Assembly: GCF_022568815.1 (NCBI RefSeq)
Contig: NZ_JAKZHX010000001.1
Location: 806,001 to 870,000 of the forward strand
Source of the DNA: Undibacterium paludis
GTDB lineage: Bacteria; Pseudomonadota; Gammaproteobacteria; Burkholderiales; Burkholderiaceae_D
Direction: 5' to 3'
Length of the DNA: 64,000 bases
A program made the translations under genes and the position numbers. This document shows, piece after piece, positions 42,257-49,546 of the stretch (the stretch's first letter is position 1; each line of letters begins with the position of its first letter). The notes beneath the pieces are model-generated. The model saw only the letters and a program-made list of their open reading frames with translations, was not told the origin of the DNA and searched no databases.

Positions 42257-42346
42257 GGAAGTATGGCAGAGCGGTCTATTGCACTTGCTTGGAAAGCAAG
42301 GGGCCTTTCAGAGGCCCCGTGAGTTCGAATCTCACTACTTCCTCCA
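42257..42346 (+). tRNA. tRNA-Ser(GGA)
   Basis: 90 bases with a long variable arm (GGGGCC...GGCCCC), acceptor GGAAGTA/TACTTCC, anticodon stem-loop CTTGC-TTGGAAA-GCAAG, encoded CCA. Confidence 0.94.
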
Positions 42347-42371
42347 GACTCATTTCATTCTTCAGTATTTT

Positions 42372-42458
42372 GCGCGTGTGGTGGAATTGGCAGACACGCT
42401 GGTCTTAGAAACCAGAGCCTTACAGGCAGTGAGGGTTCAAGTCCCTCTGCGCGCACCA
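42372..42458 (+). tRNA. tRNA-Leu(TAG)
   Basis: 87 bases with a long variable arm, acceptor GCGCGTG/TGCGCGC, anticodon stem-loop CTGGT-CTTAGAA-ACCAG, T-loop TTCAAGT, encoded CCA. It is the last tRNA of the array. Confidence 0.94.
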
Positions 42459-42465
42459 TCTTTTT

Positions 42466-42522
42466 GATCGCCACACACAGACCCGTTTCTGTCTGGCCCT
42501 GCCTCGCAGATTCGTGGCGATC
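42466..42522. repeat. Hairpin between the last tRNA and the RNA ligase gene
   Basis: GATCGCCAC (42466-42474) pairs perfectly with GTGGCGATC (42514-42522), with an inner CAGAC/GTCTG stem (42478-42482 with 42491-42495). No T run follows, so read-through from the array into the ligase gene is possible; it may be a 3' processing structure. Confidence 0.6.
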
Positions 42523-42538
42523 ACCCTTTCCAGGACAT

Positions 42539-42563
42539 ATTGGACTGTTATAGTCCGCTAGTG
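42539..42563 (-). repeat. Sequence related to the end of the palindromic element at 26234
   Basis: Read on the minus strand it contains ACTAGCGGACTATAACAGT, which differs from the left end of the element at 26234 at only two positions over those 19 bases. No second end is visible nearby, so it may be a remnant end. Confidence 0.4.
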
Positions 42564-42651
42564 CCCTCGATCCGGCAGCCTTGATACATCTTGTTGCCGC
42601 GGTCATGTTCAATTCAAGTCCCCAACACATAAAAACAATAAGGAGATCCAC

Positions 42652-43682
42652 ATGAGAGAATTAGTCACCATCAGGCAAGTCAGTTCCATCAAACCGATTG
42701 TCGGGGCTGATGCCATAGAATGCGCCAGCGTCGATGGCTGGTCCGTCGTCGTCAAGAAAAATGAATTCAAGCCGGGCGATGCCTGTGTGTATATCGAGAT
42801 CGATTCTTTCCTGCCGCTGCAGGACGAGCGTTTTGCCTTCCTGGCCAAGAATAAAACCAGCTGTAACGACAGGGAAGGAACCAGGTTGCGCACGGTCAAA
42901 CTGCGTGGACAGATTTCCCAAGTTTGATACTGCCGCTCAGCAGTTTCCCTGAGCTTGCTGCCCATCAAAACAAGGATAGCGATGCGGATCTGGCACAATT
43001 GCTTGGCATAGAAAAGTGGGAAGCACCCATCCCGGCCTCATTGTCCGGTGAAATAGAAGCTGCATTCCCCTCCTTCATCAGGAAGACGGATCAGGAGCGT
43101 ATACAAAACATGCCGGAGCTGCTGACCAGCAACGTCAATGAAGAATTTGAAGTAACCGTCAAGCTCGATGGCTCCAGCATGACCATTTTCCACAATGACG
43201 GCGTCTGCGGCATTTGCACCAGGAACTGGTGGATCAAGGAAACCGCCAGCAACAGCCTGTGGCGCGTTGCCGCCAAAAACAAACTGCTGACGACGCTGGA
43301 GGCTTATGGCCGCAATCTGGCGTTGCAAGGTGAAATCATAGGCGAAGGCATACAGGGTAACCCTGAAAAACTACGCGGACAGGAATTTTATCTGTTCGAC
43401 GTCTACGATATAGAACAGGGCCAGTATCTTGGTCAACAGGCGCGTGCGCAGGTCATTGAAGACCTGCGCACACTGGGTGCCGAACTGTCTGGTGTGCCTT
43501 GCCTGGGCACCATGACACTGGCACTGTTTGAACAGGACGTAGCGAAAATACTTGATTTTGCTGAAGGCCCTTCTTTGAACCCCATTACTTCACGCGAAGG
43601 CCTGGTTTTCAAACGGCTCGACGGTGGCGTATCATTCAAGGTTATTTCCAACAGTTACCTGTTGAAACACGGCGACAGATAA
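42652..43682 (+). pseudogene. RNA ligase, DRB0094 family, interrupted by a one-base frameshift
   Basis: Codons 1-91 (42652-42927) encode the N-terminal domain (VTIRQVSSIKPIVGADAIEC ... VYIEIDSFLP ... TVKLRGQISQ) and end at TGA. The matching continuation runs one frame over from about 42922 (LILPLSSFPELA). The family reads GQISQG(L)xLPLS here, so a missing G at 42922 explains the break. The second part holds the ligase core: adenylated Lys in VKLDGSSM (codon 43161), YLFDVYDI, EGLVFKRLDG and FKVISNSYLLK. These enzymes seal RNA nicks or broken tRNAs using ATP. AAGGAG lies before the ATG and the gene follows the tRNA array directly. A canonical -1 slippery heptamer is not visible, so inactivation or sequence error is likelier than programmed frameshifting. 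Confidence 0.85.
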
Positions 43683-43691
43683 GGACGAATC

Positions 43692-44756
43692 ATGGGTGGT
43701 AATGCATTACAGGCAGAATCAGTACGCCTGCCAGCTGCGCGCTATCATGCGCTGGAACTATCGGTGATGCAACGCTTGCAGGCGGCGTTCCCGCAAAGGC
43801 GTATGGAAGCTGTACTGGCCTATGCAAATAAACCGGATTTTGGTGATATGGATATCCTGGTGGAGGGTGGCGATGGCTATGACCCGGCGCAATTTGCCCA
43901 TGTACTGCAAGCCACCGAAGTGGTGCACAATGGCGACGTCAGCAGCATGGGACTGGCCATTGAAGAAGGCGTGTTCCAGCTCGACCTGATCAGGACACCC
44001 GCTACCTCATTTGACTTTGCCGTACGCTATTTTGGCCTCAATGACTTTGGCAACCTGGTAGGTCGAATTGCACATAAATTCGGGGCAAAATTTGGTCATC
44101 TTGGTCTGCTGTATCCACTGCGTGATACCGAAACCGGCAGTCACCTGATCGCTGAACTCTGCATCACCAGTGATTTTTCTGAAGCACTGGATTTGCTCGG
44201 TTATGACGCCAATCGTTATGAACAGTTGCGCACCACGGCGCAGTTCAAGTCGCTGGAAGATATTTTTCATTACGTCGTATCGTCACCGTTTGCCAATCGC
44301 GAAATCTACCTGCTTGACAACCGCAATCACAAGGCTAGGATACGCGACGCCAAACGGGCGACCTATAATGCTTTTCTGGCCTGGCTCGATGAACAGGCTG
44401 AAGGCGTGATACCGGCTTACCCCTGGGCAGAAGCGGGTAGCAATGAACGAGATCGGCAAAAACAGGCTTTTTTAGAAAACTGTTTCACACGTTTCCCTTC
44501 TTTCAAACTGGCCTATGAGCAGGCCATGCAGAGACATGAAAGGACAGTGCAGGTCAAACGCAAGTTCAACGGCATACTGGTCACTGAATTGACCGGGTTG
44601 ACTGGCAAGGCACTAGGGGAGTTAATGGCAGCGGTACGTCATTCATTTACCGATGAAGAGGCATTCATGAACTTCTTTCTGGAAGCAAACCCGGATGACA
44701 TCAGGGCCAGACTGCTGCAACAGGCTGTCGCAGAAAACCTGGCCCTGGCGAATTAA
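43692..44756 (+). CDS. Polymerase-beta-type nucleotidyltransferase beside the RNA ligase
   Basis: The 354-residue product has the nucleotidyltransferase pattern GDMDILVEGG with Asp52 and Asp54, and a third acidic residue in FQLDLIRT (Asp98), the catalytic triad of the fold. A helical C-terminal half of about 230 residues includes YLLDNRNHKARIRDAKRATY. It starts 9 bases after the ligase with AAGGAC before ATG, so it is in the same operon. Association of ligases and nucleotidyltransferases is known for RNA-repair gene clusters; adding nucleotides to RNA ends before sealing is the simplest guess. I do not know a named subfamily. Confidence 0.75.
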   Translation: MGGNALQAESVRLPAARYHALELSVMQRLQAAFPQRRMEAVLAYANKPDFGDMDILVEGGDGYDPAQFAHVLQATEVVHNGDVSSMGLAIEEGVFQLDLIRTPATSFDFAVRYFGLNDFGNLVGRIAHKFGAKFGHLGLLYPLRDTETGSHLIAELCITSDFSEALDLLGYDANRYEQLRTTAQFKSLEDIFHYVVSSPFANREIYLLDNRNHKARIRDAKRATYNAFLAWLDEQAEGVIPAYPWAEAGSNERDRQKQAFLENCFTRFPSFKLAYEQAMQRHERTVQVKRKFNGILVTELTGLTGKALGELMAAVRHSFTDEEAFMNFFLEANPDDIRARLLQQAVAENLALAN

Positions 44757-44769
44757 ACCGGTAACAGTT

Positions 44770-46149
44770 TTATGGTGTCACCAGGCCATCCATCCTGACC
44801 ACCTCAAAGCTGCTGCCCTTGACGCTGCCCAGCTCTGACAGTAGTTTGTCATTATTCCAGCGTGCATCGGGCGCGCCGCTGACATACCAGTTGGAACCAT
44901 TGTCAGCAACCAGCATGCCGTAGGTTTTCATGGCTTGCAGTATGGCCTTGCCTTCATTGGAAAAATTCGCCGGTATCTGATAACTGGCTTTCAGGCGCAC
45001 ACGCATGCCCATGGGAGGAACCGTGGCACCAGTGTTCGACGAAGCCCAGTGCGTGGCTGGCGGCACATAGGCGCGGCGGGTGCGACTGACAGTGAAGCGA
45101 AAAGCATGGCGTATCACGCCGCTGGCCGCTTCTTCGTAACGTACCAGGCCAGGGAAGATGGGCAGACCAGCCGCATCGGCACTGGTCCAGCCAGGCCTGC
45201 CACCTGGACGTACATTATTCGATGTCAGGTCAAAGATAGCGCCGCCACTGACTTTCCAGCTGCCGCCAGCCTGTGGATAGGCATTACCAACTTCATACAG
45301 ACGGCCGGCATCGCGGTCTATTACCAGCACGTGACGATCGCCACCAAAAGCACTGCCATTGGCCTGCTGACCTTCTATCGGTGCATTGGCAGGTATGGGG
45401 TAAGGGCCGGGTTCACTCTCGTCACCATAATCCGTAAACACGACCGGCACCCTGGCCTGGCTACCCGCCACAACCACGTAGGGGATGCCTATGGGTGCGC
45501 CATCATACAGGCCTGATCCAAAGTCGGGATGCAGACCTGTGTTCAAACCTATGCTGGCAATCAGTGCATCGGATGCAGGGTCAACTGCGGCTTTGGAAAC
45601 ATCCGTGTTCCAGGCATTATTGGCAGGGAAAGGAATAGCGCCATTCAGGTTGGCGCCGGCACCCAGGTCGGCCTTGCGCAGGTCACCATAAATGGCATTG
45701 CTTGCCGTGCCTGAGCCACCGCTGTTGACGGTGACCGTCAGCGTGGCCGTCGTATTACAAGCCGGATTACAGGCAGAGTTACTGGCAACCAGGGTGTAGA
45801 TCGTCGTTGATGACGGGCTGACGCTAAGGCTGCTACCGGTAACCGCACTGCCATTCAGGCTCAGGCTGGTAGCGCCGCTGGCTTGCCAGGTGAGCAGACT
45901 GCTCTGCCCCAGGGTAATACTGGTGGCAGTGGCAGAAAATGCACTGATCACCGGTGCAGTCGCTGTCGTGCTGCTGCCCGTTGTCCCGGAACCCGAAGTT
46001 GTGCCCGAACTTGTACCTGTATTTGTACCAGTCCCCGTCGTTGTCCCTGTGCCTGTCGTAACAGCCCCCGAGGTGGAACCGCCACCGCCACAGGCGCTCA
46101 GGCAAAGCAGCAGCATCAGGCCGGGGACAAAAGTAGTGCGATGCAACAT
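44770..46149 (-). CDS. Lipoprotein with Gly/Thr/Ser-rich linker and uncharacterised C-terminal domain
   Basis: The 459-residue product has a lipobox LSAC followed by GGGG and about 50 residues of Gly/Thr/Ser repeats, then an Ig-like segment (ISAFSATATSITLGQSSLLT ... TTIYTLVASN) and a C-terminal domain of about 300 residues (IPFPANNAWNTDVSK ... LHPDFGSGLYDG ... FGGDRHVLVIDRDAGRLYEV). It should be exposed at the cell surface or in the periplasm. I do not recognise an enzymatic motif. AGGAG lies 8 bases before the ATG at 46149; the frame also opens further out at 46188. It is convergent with the nucleotidyltransferase. Confidence 0.8.
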   Translation of the reverse strand: MLHRTTFVPGLMLLLCLSACGGGGSTSGAVTTGTGTTTGTGTNTGTSSGTTSGSGTTGSSTTATAPVISAFSATATSITLGQSSLLTWQASGATSLSLNGSAVTGSSLSVSPSSTTIYTLVASNSACNPACNTTATLTVTVNSGGSGTASNAIYGDLRKADLGAGANLNGAIPFPANNAWNTDVSKAAVDPASDALIASIGLNTGLHPDFGSGLYDGAPIGIPYVVVAGSQARVPVVFTDYGDESEPGPYPIPANAPIEGQQANGSAFGGDRHVLVIDRDAGRLYEVGNAYPQAGGSWKVSGGAIFDLTSNNVRPGGRPGWTSADAAGLPIFPGLVRYEEAASGVIRHAFRFTVSRTRRAYVPPATHWASSNTGATVPPMGMRVRLKASYQIPANFSNEGKAILQAMKTYGMLVADNGSNWYVSGAPDARWNNDKLLSELGSVKGSSFEVVRMDGLVTP

Positions 46150-46357
46150 GGTGTGTACTCCTGAAATATTGCTTATTACATAAGACATTCATGCCCGACT
46201 GGTCAGACTAAACCCGCTTTTTTGCAAGGGCAACGCGAATTGCAAACTCTTACATCTGGTGCGCCGTGAAATCAGGGTCCGATACTGATCTTTGCTGTAC
46301 TGTCAGAAAAACTCATTAAGGTAAAATCCAGGTTCTGCCAATCAACAGGAAAACATC

Positions 46358-46657
46358 ATGAAAGAGAGCCGCCGCATATTCTTCATGCAACTGCTAGGCG
46401 CGAGCCTGGCCATGCATATGGGCAAAGCCGCTGAAGCCGCCGATGTGCCCTTGAAAGAGGATGAACCGCAGGCAAAACAGCATGCCTATACCGAAGATTT
46501 CAAGAAGGTTGATGTCAAGCGCTTCCCGGAATTCCAGGATACCCAGAAATGCGGTAGCTGCCAGATCTATGAAGACAAGGGCAAGGGCTGGGGCGGTTGC
46601 GCCATTTTCCCCGGCAAACTGGTCAAGGAAACCGGCTGGTGTGATGCCTGGGGTTGA
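46358..46657 (+). CDS. High-potential iron-sulfur protein (HiPIP)
   Basis: The 99-residue product has a Tat-like signal (SRRIFFMQLLGASLAM) and four Cys that bind a [4Fe-4S] cluster: Cys65, Cys68, Cys81 and Cys95 in KCGSCQIYED ... GGCAIFPGK ... GWCDAWG. Spacing and the aromatic residues around the last Cys fit the HiPIP family. It carries electrons in the periplasm, usually between the bc1 complex and oxidases or reaction centres. It stands alone here. Confidence 0.93.
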   Translation: MKESRRIFFMQLLGASLAMHMGKAAEAADVPLKEDEPQAKQHAYTEDFKKVDVKRFPEFQDTQKCGSCQIYEDKGKGWGGCAIFPGKLVKETGWCDAWG

Positions 46658-46771
46658 TCTTTCACGAAACGACATCGGCAGCAACATATTTGTTTACCAC
46701 GGCATCGCCATGTGAGGTAGCCGTAACTGCAGTTTCATTTCGTTTTTTCAACCACAAGCAAGATCTTTATC

Positions 46772-47455
46772 ATGTACACACTTTACATCGCCAACAAAGT
46801 CTATTCATCCTGGTCACTGCGTCCCTGGATATTGATGCGTGAACTGGGCATACCCTTTGAAGAAAAACTGGTGCGCTTTTCCGGCCCGAATAATTGGGAA
46901 ACCTTCCGCACCTTTTCACCTGCGGGCAAAGTCCCCTGCCTGCATGATGGCGACGCCATCGTCTGGGATTCCATGGGTATTACAGAATTTGTGGCCGACA
47001 GTCATCCTTATGTGTGGCCAGCAGATAAATATGCACGTGCCTGGGCGCGCTGCGCAGCTGCTGAAATGCATTCCGGCTTTACCGCCTTGCGCAATACCTG
47101 TCCCATGCATGTCGCCCTCAGAATACGCTTGAATGAAATCACTCCCGAATTGCAAAAGGACATCAATCGACTCAATGAACTCTGGACAGAGGGTCTGAAC
47201 CGTTTTGGCGGTCCGTTTCTGGCTGGTGACAAATTCACTGCCGTTGATGCGTTTTTTGCACCAGTAGTATTTCGCATCCAGAGTTATCACGTACCGGTGA
47301 ATGAGATAGCGCAAACCTATGTCAAACATATACTGGGATTGGCAGGCATGCAGGAATGGCAAGCTGCCGCCCTGAAAGAAACCGAGCGCGATGCCAGCCA
47401 CGAAGAAGAATCGAAAGCAGCCGGTACTTTGCTGGAAGACAAACGTCATCCATAA
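46772..47455 (+). CDS. Glutathione S-transferase family protein
   Basis: The 227-residue cytoplasmic protein has an N-terminal thioredoxin-like domain (LYIANKVYSSWSLRPWILMR, PAGKVPCLHDGDAIVWDSMG with the cis-Pro and the Ser/Asp that bind glutathione) and an all-helical C-terminal domain. The SSWSLRPW start is typical of Ser/Cys-type GSTs of the YfcF/MaiA-like groups. Substrate unknown. A terminator follows at 47468. Confidence 0.9.
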   Translation: MYTLYIANKVYSSWSLRPWILMRELGIPFEEKLVRFSGPNNWETFRTFSPAGKVPCLHDGDAIVWDSMGITEFVADSHPYVWPADKYARAWARCAAAEMHSGFTALRNTCPMHVALRIRLNEITPELQKDINRLNELWTEGLNRFGGPFLAGDKFTAVDAFFAPVVFRIQSYHVPVNEIAQTYVKHILGLAGMQEWQAAALKETERDASHEEESKAAGTLLEDKRHP

Positions 47456-47467
47456 CAAACACTGGGG

Positions 47468-47503
47468 AACGCTGGCAGCACTGATGCTGCCAGCGTTTTT
47501 TAT
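47468..47503 (+). terminator. Rho-independent terminator after the GST gene
   Basis: A 13-bp perfect stem (47468-47480 with 47485-47497, AACGCTGGCAGCA and its complement), a 4-base loop and a T run. It ends only 15 bases before the next start codon. Confidence 0.92.
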
Positions 47504-47517
47504 TTGAAAGCAACAAC

Positions 47518-48339
47518 ATGACACCAGAATCCATCCTGTTCCACCAGCAGGAACACCCCATAGACCCGGACATACGGGCACAGATACTCACGACCCTGCA
47601 AACGGTGGAACAGCAGCATGATGTCAAGGTCTTGTTTGCCTGTGAATCCGGCAGCCGTGGCTGGGGTTTTGCCTCGCCGGACAGCGACTATGATGTACGC
47701 TTCATCTATGTCAACAAACTGGACTGGTACCTGACTGTCTATCCTGAACGCGACGTCATAGAATTACCTGTCAATGCCATCTATGATGTCAGCGGCTGGG
47801 ATGTGCGCAAGGCCCTGGGCTTGCTGCGCCAGGGTAATGCTACCCTGATAGAATGGCTGTCTTCACCGGTTGTGTATATGTGTGACCCTGTGTTTCACCA
47901 GGCCATGCTGGAAGCTGCCAGTGAAGTGCACAGGCCGGAACGGTCGTATTATCACTACCTGCATATGGCGACAAAGAATTACAGGGCGCATCTGCAGGGC
48001 GAAATCGTCAAACTGAAGAAATACCTGTATGTCCTGCGCCCCCTGCTGGCCAGTCTGTGGATAGAAAAACAGTTGGGCACGGTGCCCATGCGCTTCCAGG
48101 ACCTGGTTGAGGCAACGATAAGTGATGCAACTCTAAAAACAGCCATAGCCGAACTGCTGGTCATCAAACGACGCGCAGGCGAAGCTGAAATGGCAAAGAG
48201 CATGCCAGTCATCAATCATTTCATCGAGACTGAATTGGCCAGGCTGGAAAAATTGCCGCAACATTCGACCAAAGACCATGATTTTTCAGTATTGGATCGC
48301 TTGTTGCGTGACACGATAATGGGGAAACCGGTTAGCTGA
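47518..48339 (+). CDS. YcgL/RlaP-type nucleotidyltransferase
   Basis: The 273-residue protein has the family start ESGSRGWGFASPDSDYDVRF, where Gly45-Ser46 and Asp57/Asp59 form the polymerase-beta-type active site, followed by WLSSPVVYMCDP and YRAHLQGEIVKLKKYLYVLR. This family (COG3541, called RlaP) has been linked by gene context to RNA repair. Here it lies 2.8 kb after the ligase and nucleotidyltransferase genes but behind a terminator, so it is a separate unit. Upstream Shine-Dalgarno is weak (GAAAG). Exact reaction unknown. Confidence 0.88.
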   Translation: MTPESILFHQQEHPIDPDIRAQILTTLQTVEQQHDVKVLFACESGSRGWGFASPDSDYDVRFIYVNKLDWYLTVYPERDVIELPVNAIYDVSGWDVRKALGLLRQGNATLIEWLSSPVVYMCDPVFHQAMLEAASEVHRPERSYYHYLHMATKNYRAHLQGEIVKLKKYLYVLRPLLASLWIEKQLGTVPMRFQDLVEATISDATLKTAIAELLVIKRRAGEAEMAKSMPVINHFIETELARLEKLPQHSTKDHDFSVLDRLLRDTIMGKPVS

Positions 48340-48428
48340 TCGGGGAATGCACAGGTTTTGAATGCCTGCAAAACATGATTCTGCAATTTCGACCATAATG
48401 ACTTTCTCGTTATACTCATGGCAGAATC

Positions 48429-49436
48429 ATGTACCCGCTTTCCATACTTGATCTTTCCCCGATTGCCGAAGGCAGCGATGCTGCGCAATCCTTCCGTAAC
48501 TCACTCAGTCTGGCGCAGCACGGCGAAAGCTGGGGCTACCGGCGCTACTGGCTGGCAGAACATCATGGCATGCCCGGCATTGCCAGCGCAGCCACTGCAG
48601 TCCTGATCGGACACATTGCGGGCGGTACCAACAAGATTCGAGTCGGCGCCGGTGGCATCATGCTGCCGAATCACGCACCTCTCGTCATCGCTGAACAATT
48701 TGGCACACTGGAATCACTCTACCCTGGCCGCATAGACCTGGGTCTGGGTCGTGCACCGGGTTCGGACCAGCGCACTGCACGCGCCCTGCGCCGCAACCTG
48801 GCCAGTGATGCCGATGAGTTCCCGCAGGATGTGGAAGAACTGATGGCTTACTTTGCCGGTGATACTCGCTTTGTGCGCGCCGTTCCAGGCGCAGGTTTGT
48901 CTGTCCCTGTCTGGATTCTGGGCTCCAGCCTGTTTGGTGCGCAACTGGCTGCCGCAATGGGCTTGCCGTATGCCTTTGCATCACATTTCGCCCCGCAGCA
49001 AATGATGCAGGCGATAGAAATCTACCGTGCCACCTTCCGTCCCTCTGCGCAGCTGGACAAACCTTATGTGATGCTGGGCTTCAATGTCTTTGCAGCGGAT
49101 AGCGATGATGAAGCCTATTACCGGGCCAGTTCTGCCCAGCAGGCTTTCATTAATTTGCGCAGTGGCCGTCCGGCAAAACTGCCTTTGCCTGTACACGGTT
49201 TTTTGCAGAAAATCGGCCCGCAGGAACATACCTTGCTGGAACAGGTACTGTCCTGCTCGGCTATCGGTGCGCCGGATACCATTACAGAAAAGATGCAGGC
49301 ATTCATAGAACGTACCGGTGCGGATGAGTTGATGATCACGGCACAAATTCATGATCATGCTGCGCGCCTGCATTCATATGAAATCGCGGCGAGTGTAGCC
49401 GGGACTTTGCATCCCAGAATCAATATGCCTGAATAA
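48429..49436 (+). CDS. LLM-class flavin-dependent oxidoreductase (luciferase-like)
   Basis: The 335-residue product has the bacterial luciferase-like TIM barrel: [58 protein letters not shown] and [15 protein letters not shown], which is the YhbW/MsnO8-type subgroup. It would use FMNH2 or F420-like flavin to oxidise an unknown substrate. No partner reductase is adjacent. Confidence 0.92.
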   Translation: MYPLSILDLSPIAEGSDAAQSFRNSLSLAQHGESWGYRRYWLAEHHGMPGIASAATAVLIGHIAGGTNKIRVGAGGIMLPNHAPLVIAEQFGTLESLYPGRIDLGLGRAPGSDQRTARALRRNLASDADEFPQDVEELMAYFAGDTRFVRAVPGAGLSVPVWILGSSLFGAQLAAAMGLPYAFASHFAPQQMMQAIEIYRATFRPSAQLDKPYVMLGFNVFAADSDDEAYYRASSAQQAFINLRSGRPAKLPLPVHGFLQKIGPQEHTLLEQVLSCSAIGAPDTITEKMQAFIERTGADELMITAQIHDHAARLHSYEIAASVAGTLHPRINMPE

Positions 49437-49469
49437 AAAAAAGCCTGCGCACACCTCGTTGCGCAGGCT
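49435..49469 (-). terminator. Rho-independent terminator of the second RND operon
   Basis: On the minus strand a 9-bp stem (49442-49450 with 49461-49469, AGCCTGCGC/GCGCAGGCT) is followed by a T run. It overlaps the stop codon region of the convergent luciferase-like gene. Confidence 0.85.
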
Positions 49470-49546
49470 GTCAAAATTGCTGACCAGAGAACAATGATCT
49501 ATCAGCAAGAGGGAAGCGTTACTACTTCAATTCTTTACACTACTCT

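Noticed and set aside
42900-42935. Programmed -1 frameshift in the RNA ligase
   Set aside because: The local sequence CAAGTTTGA offers no good slippery heptamer with re-pairing in both sites; a lost G fits the family motif more simply.
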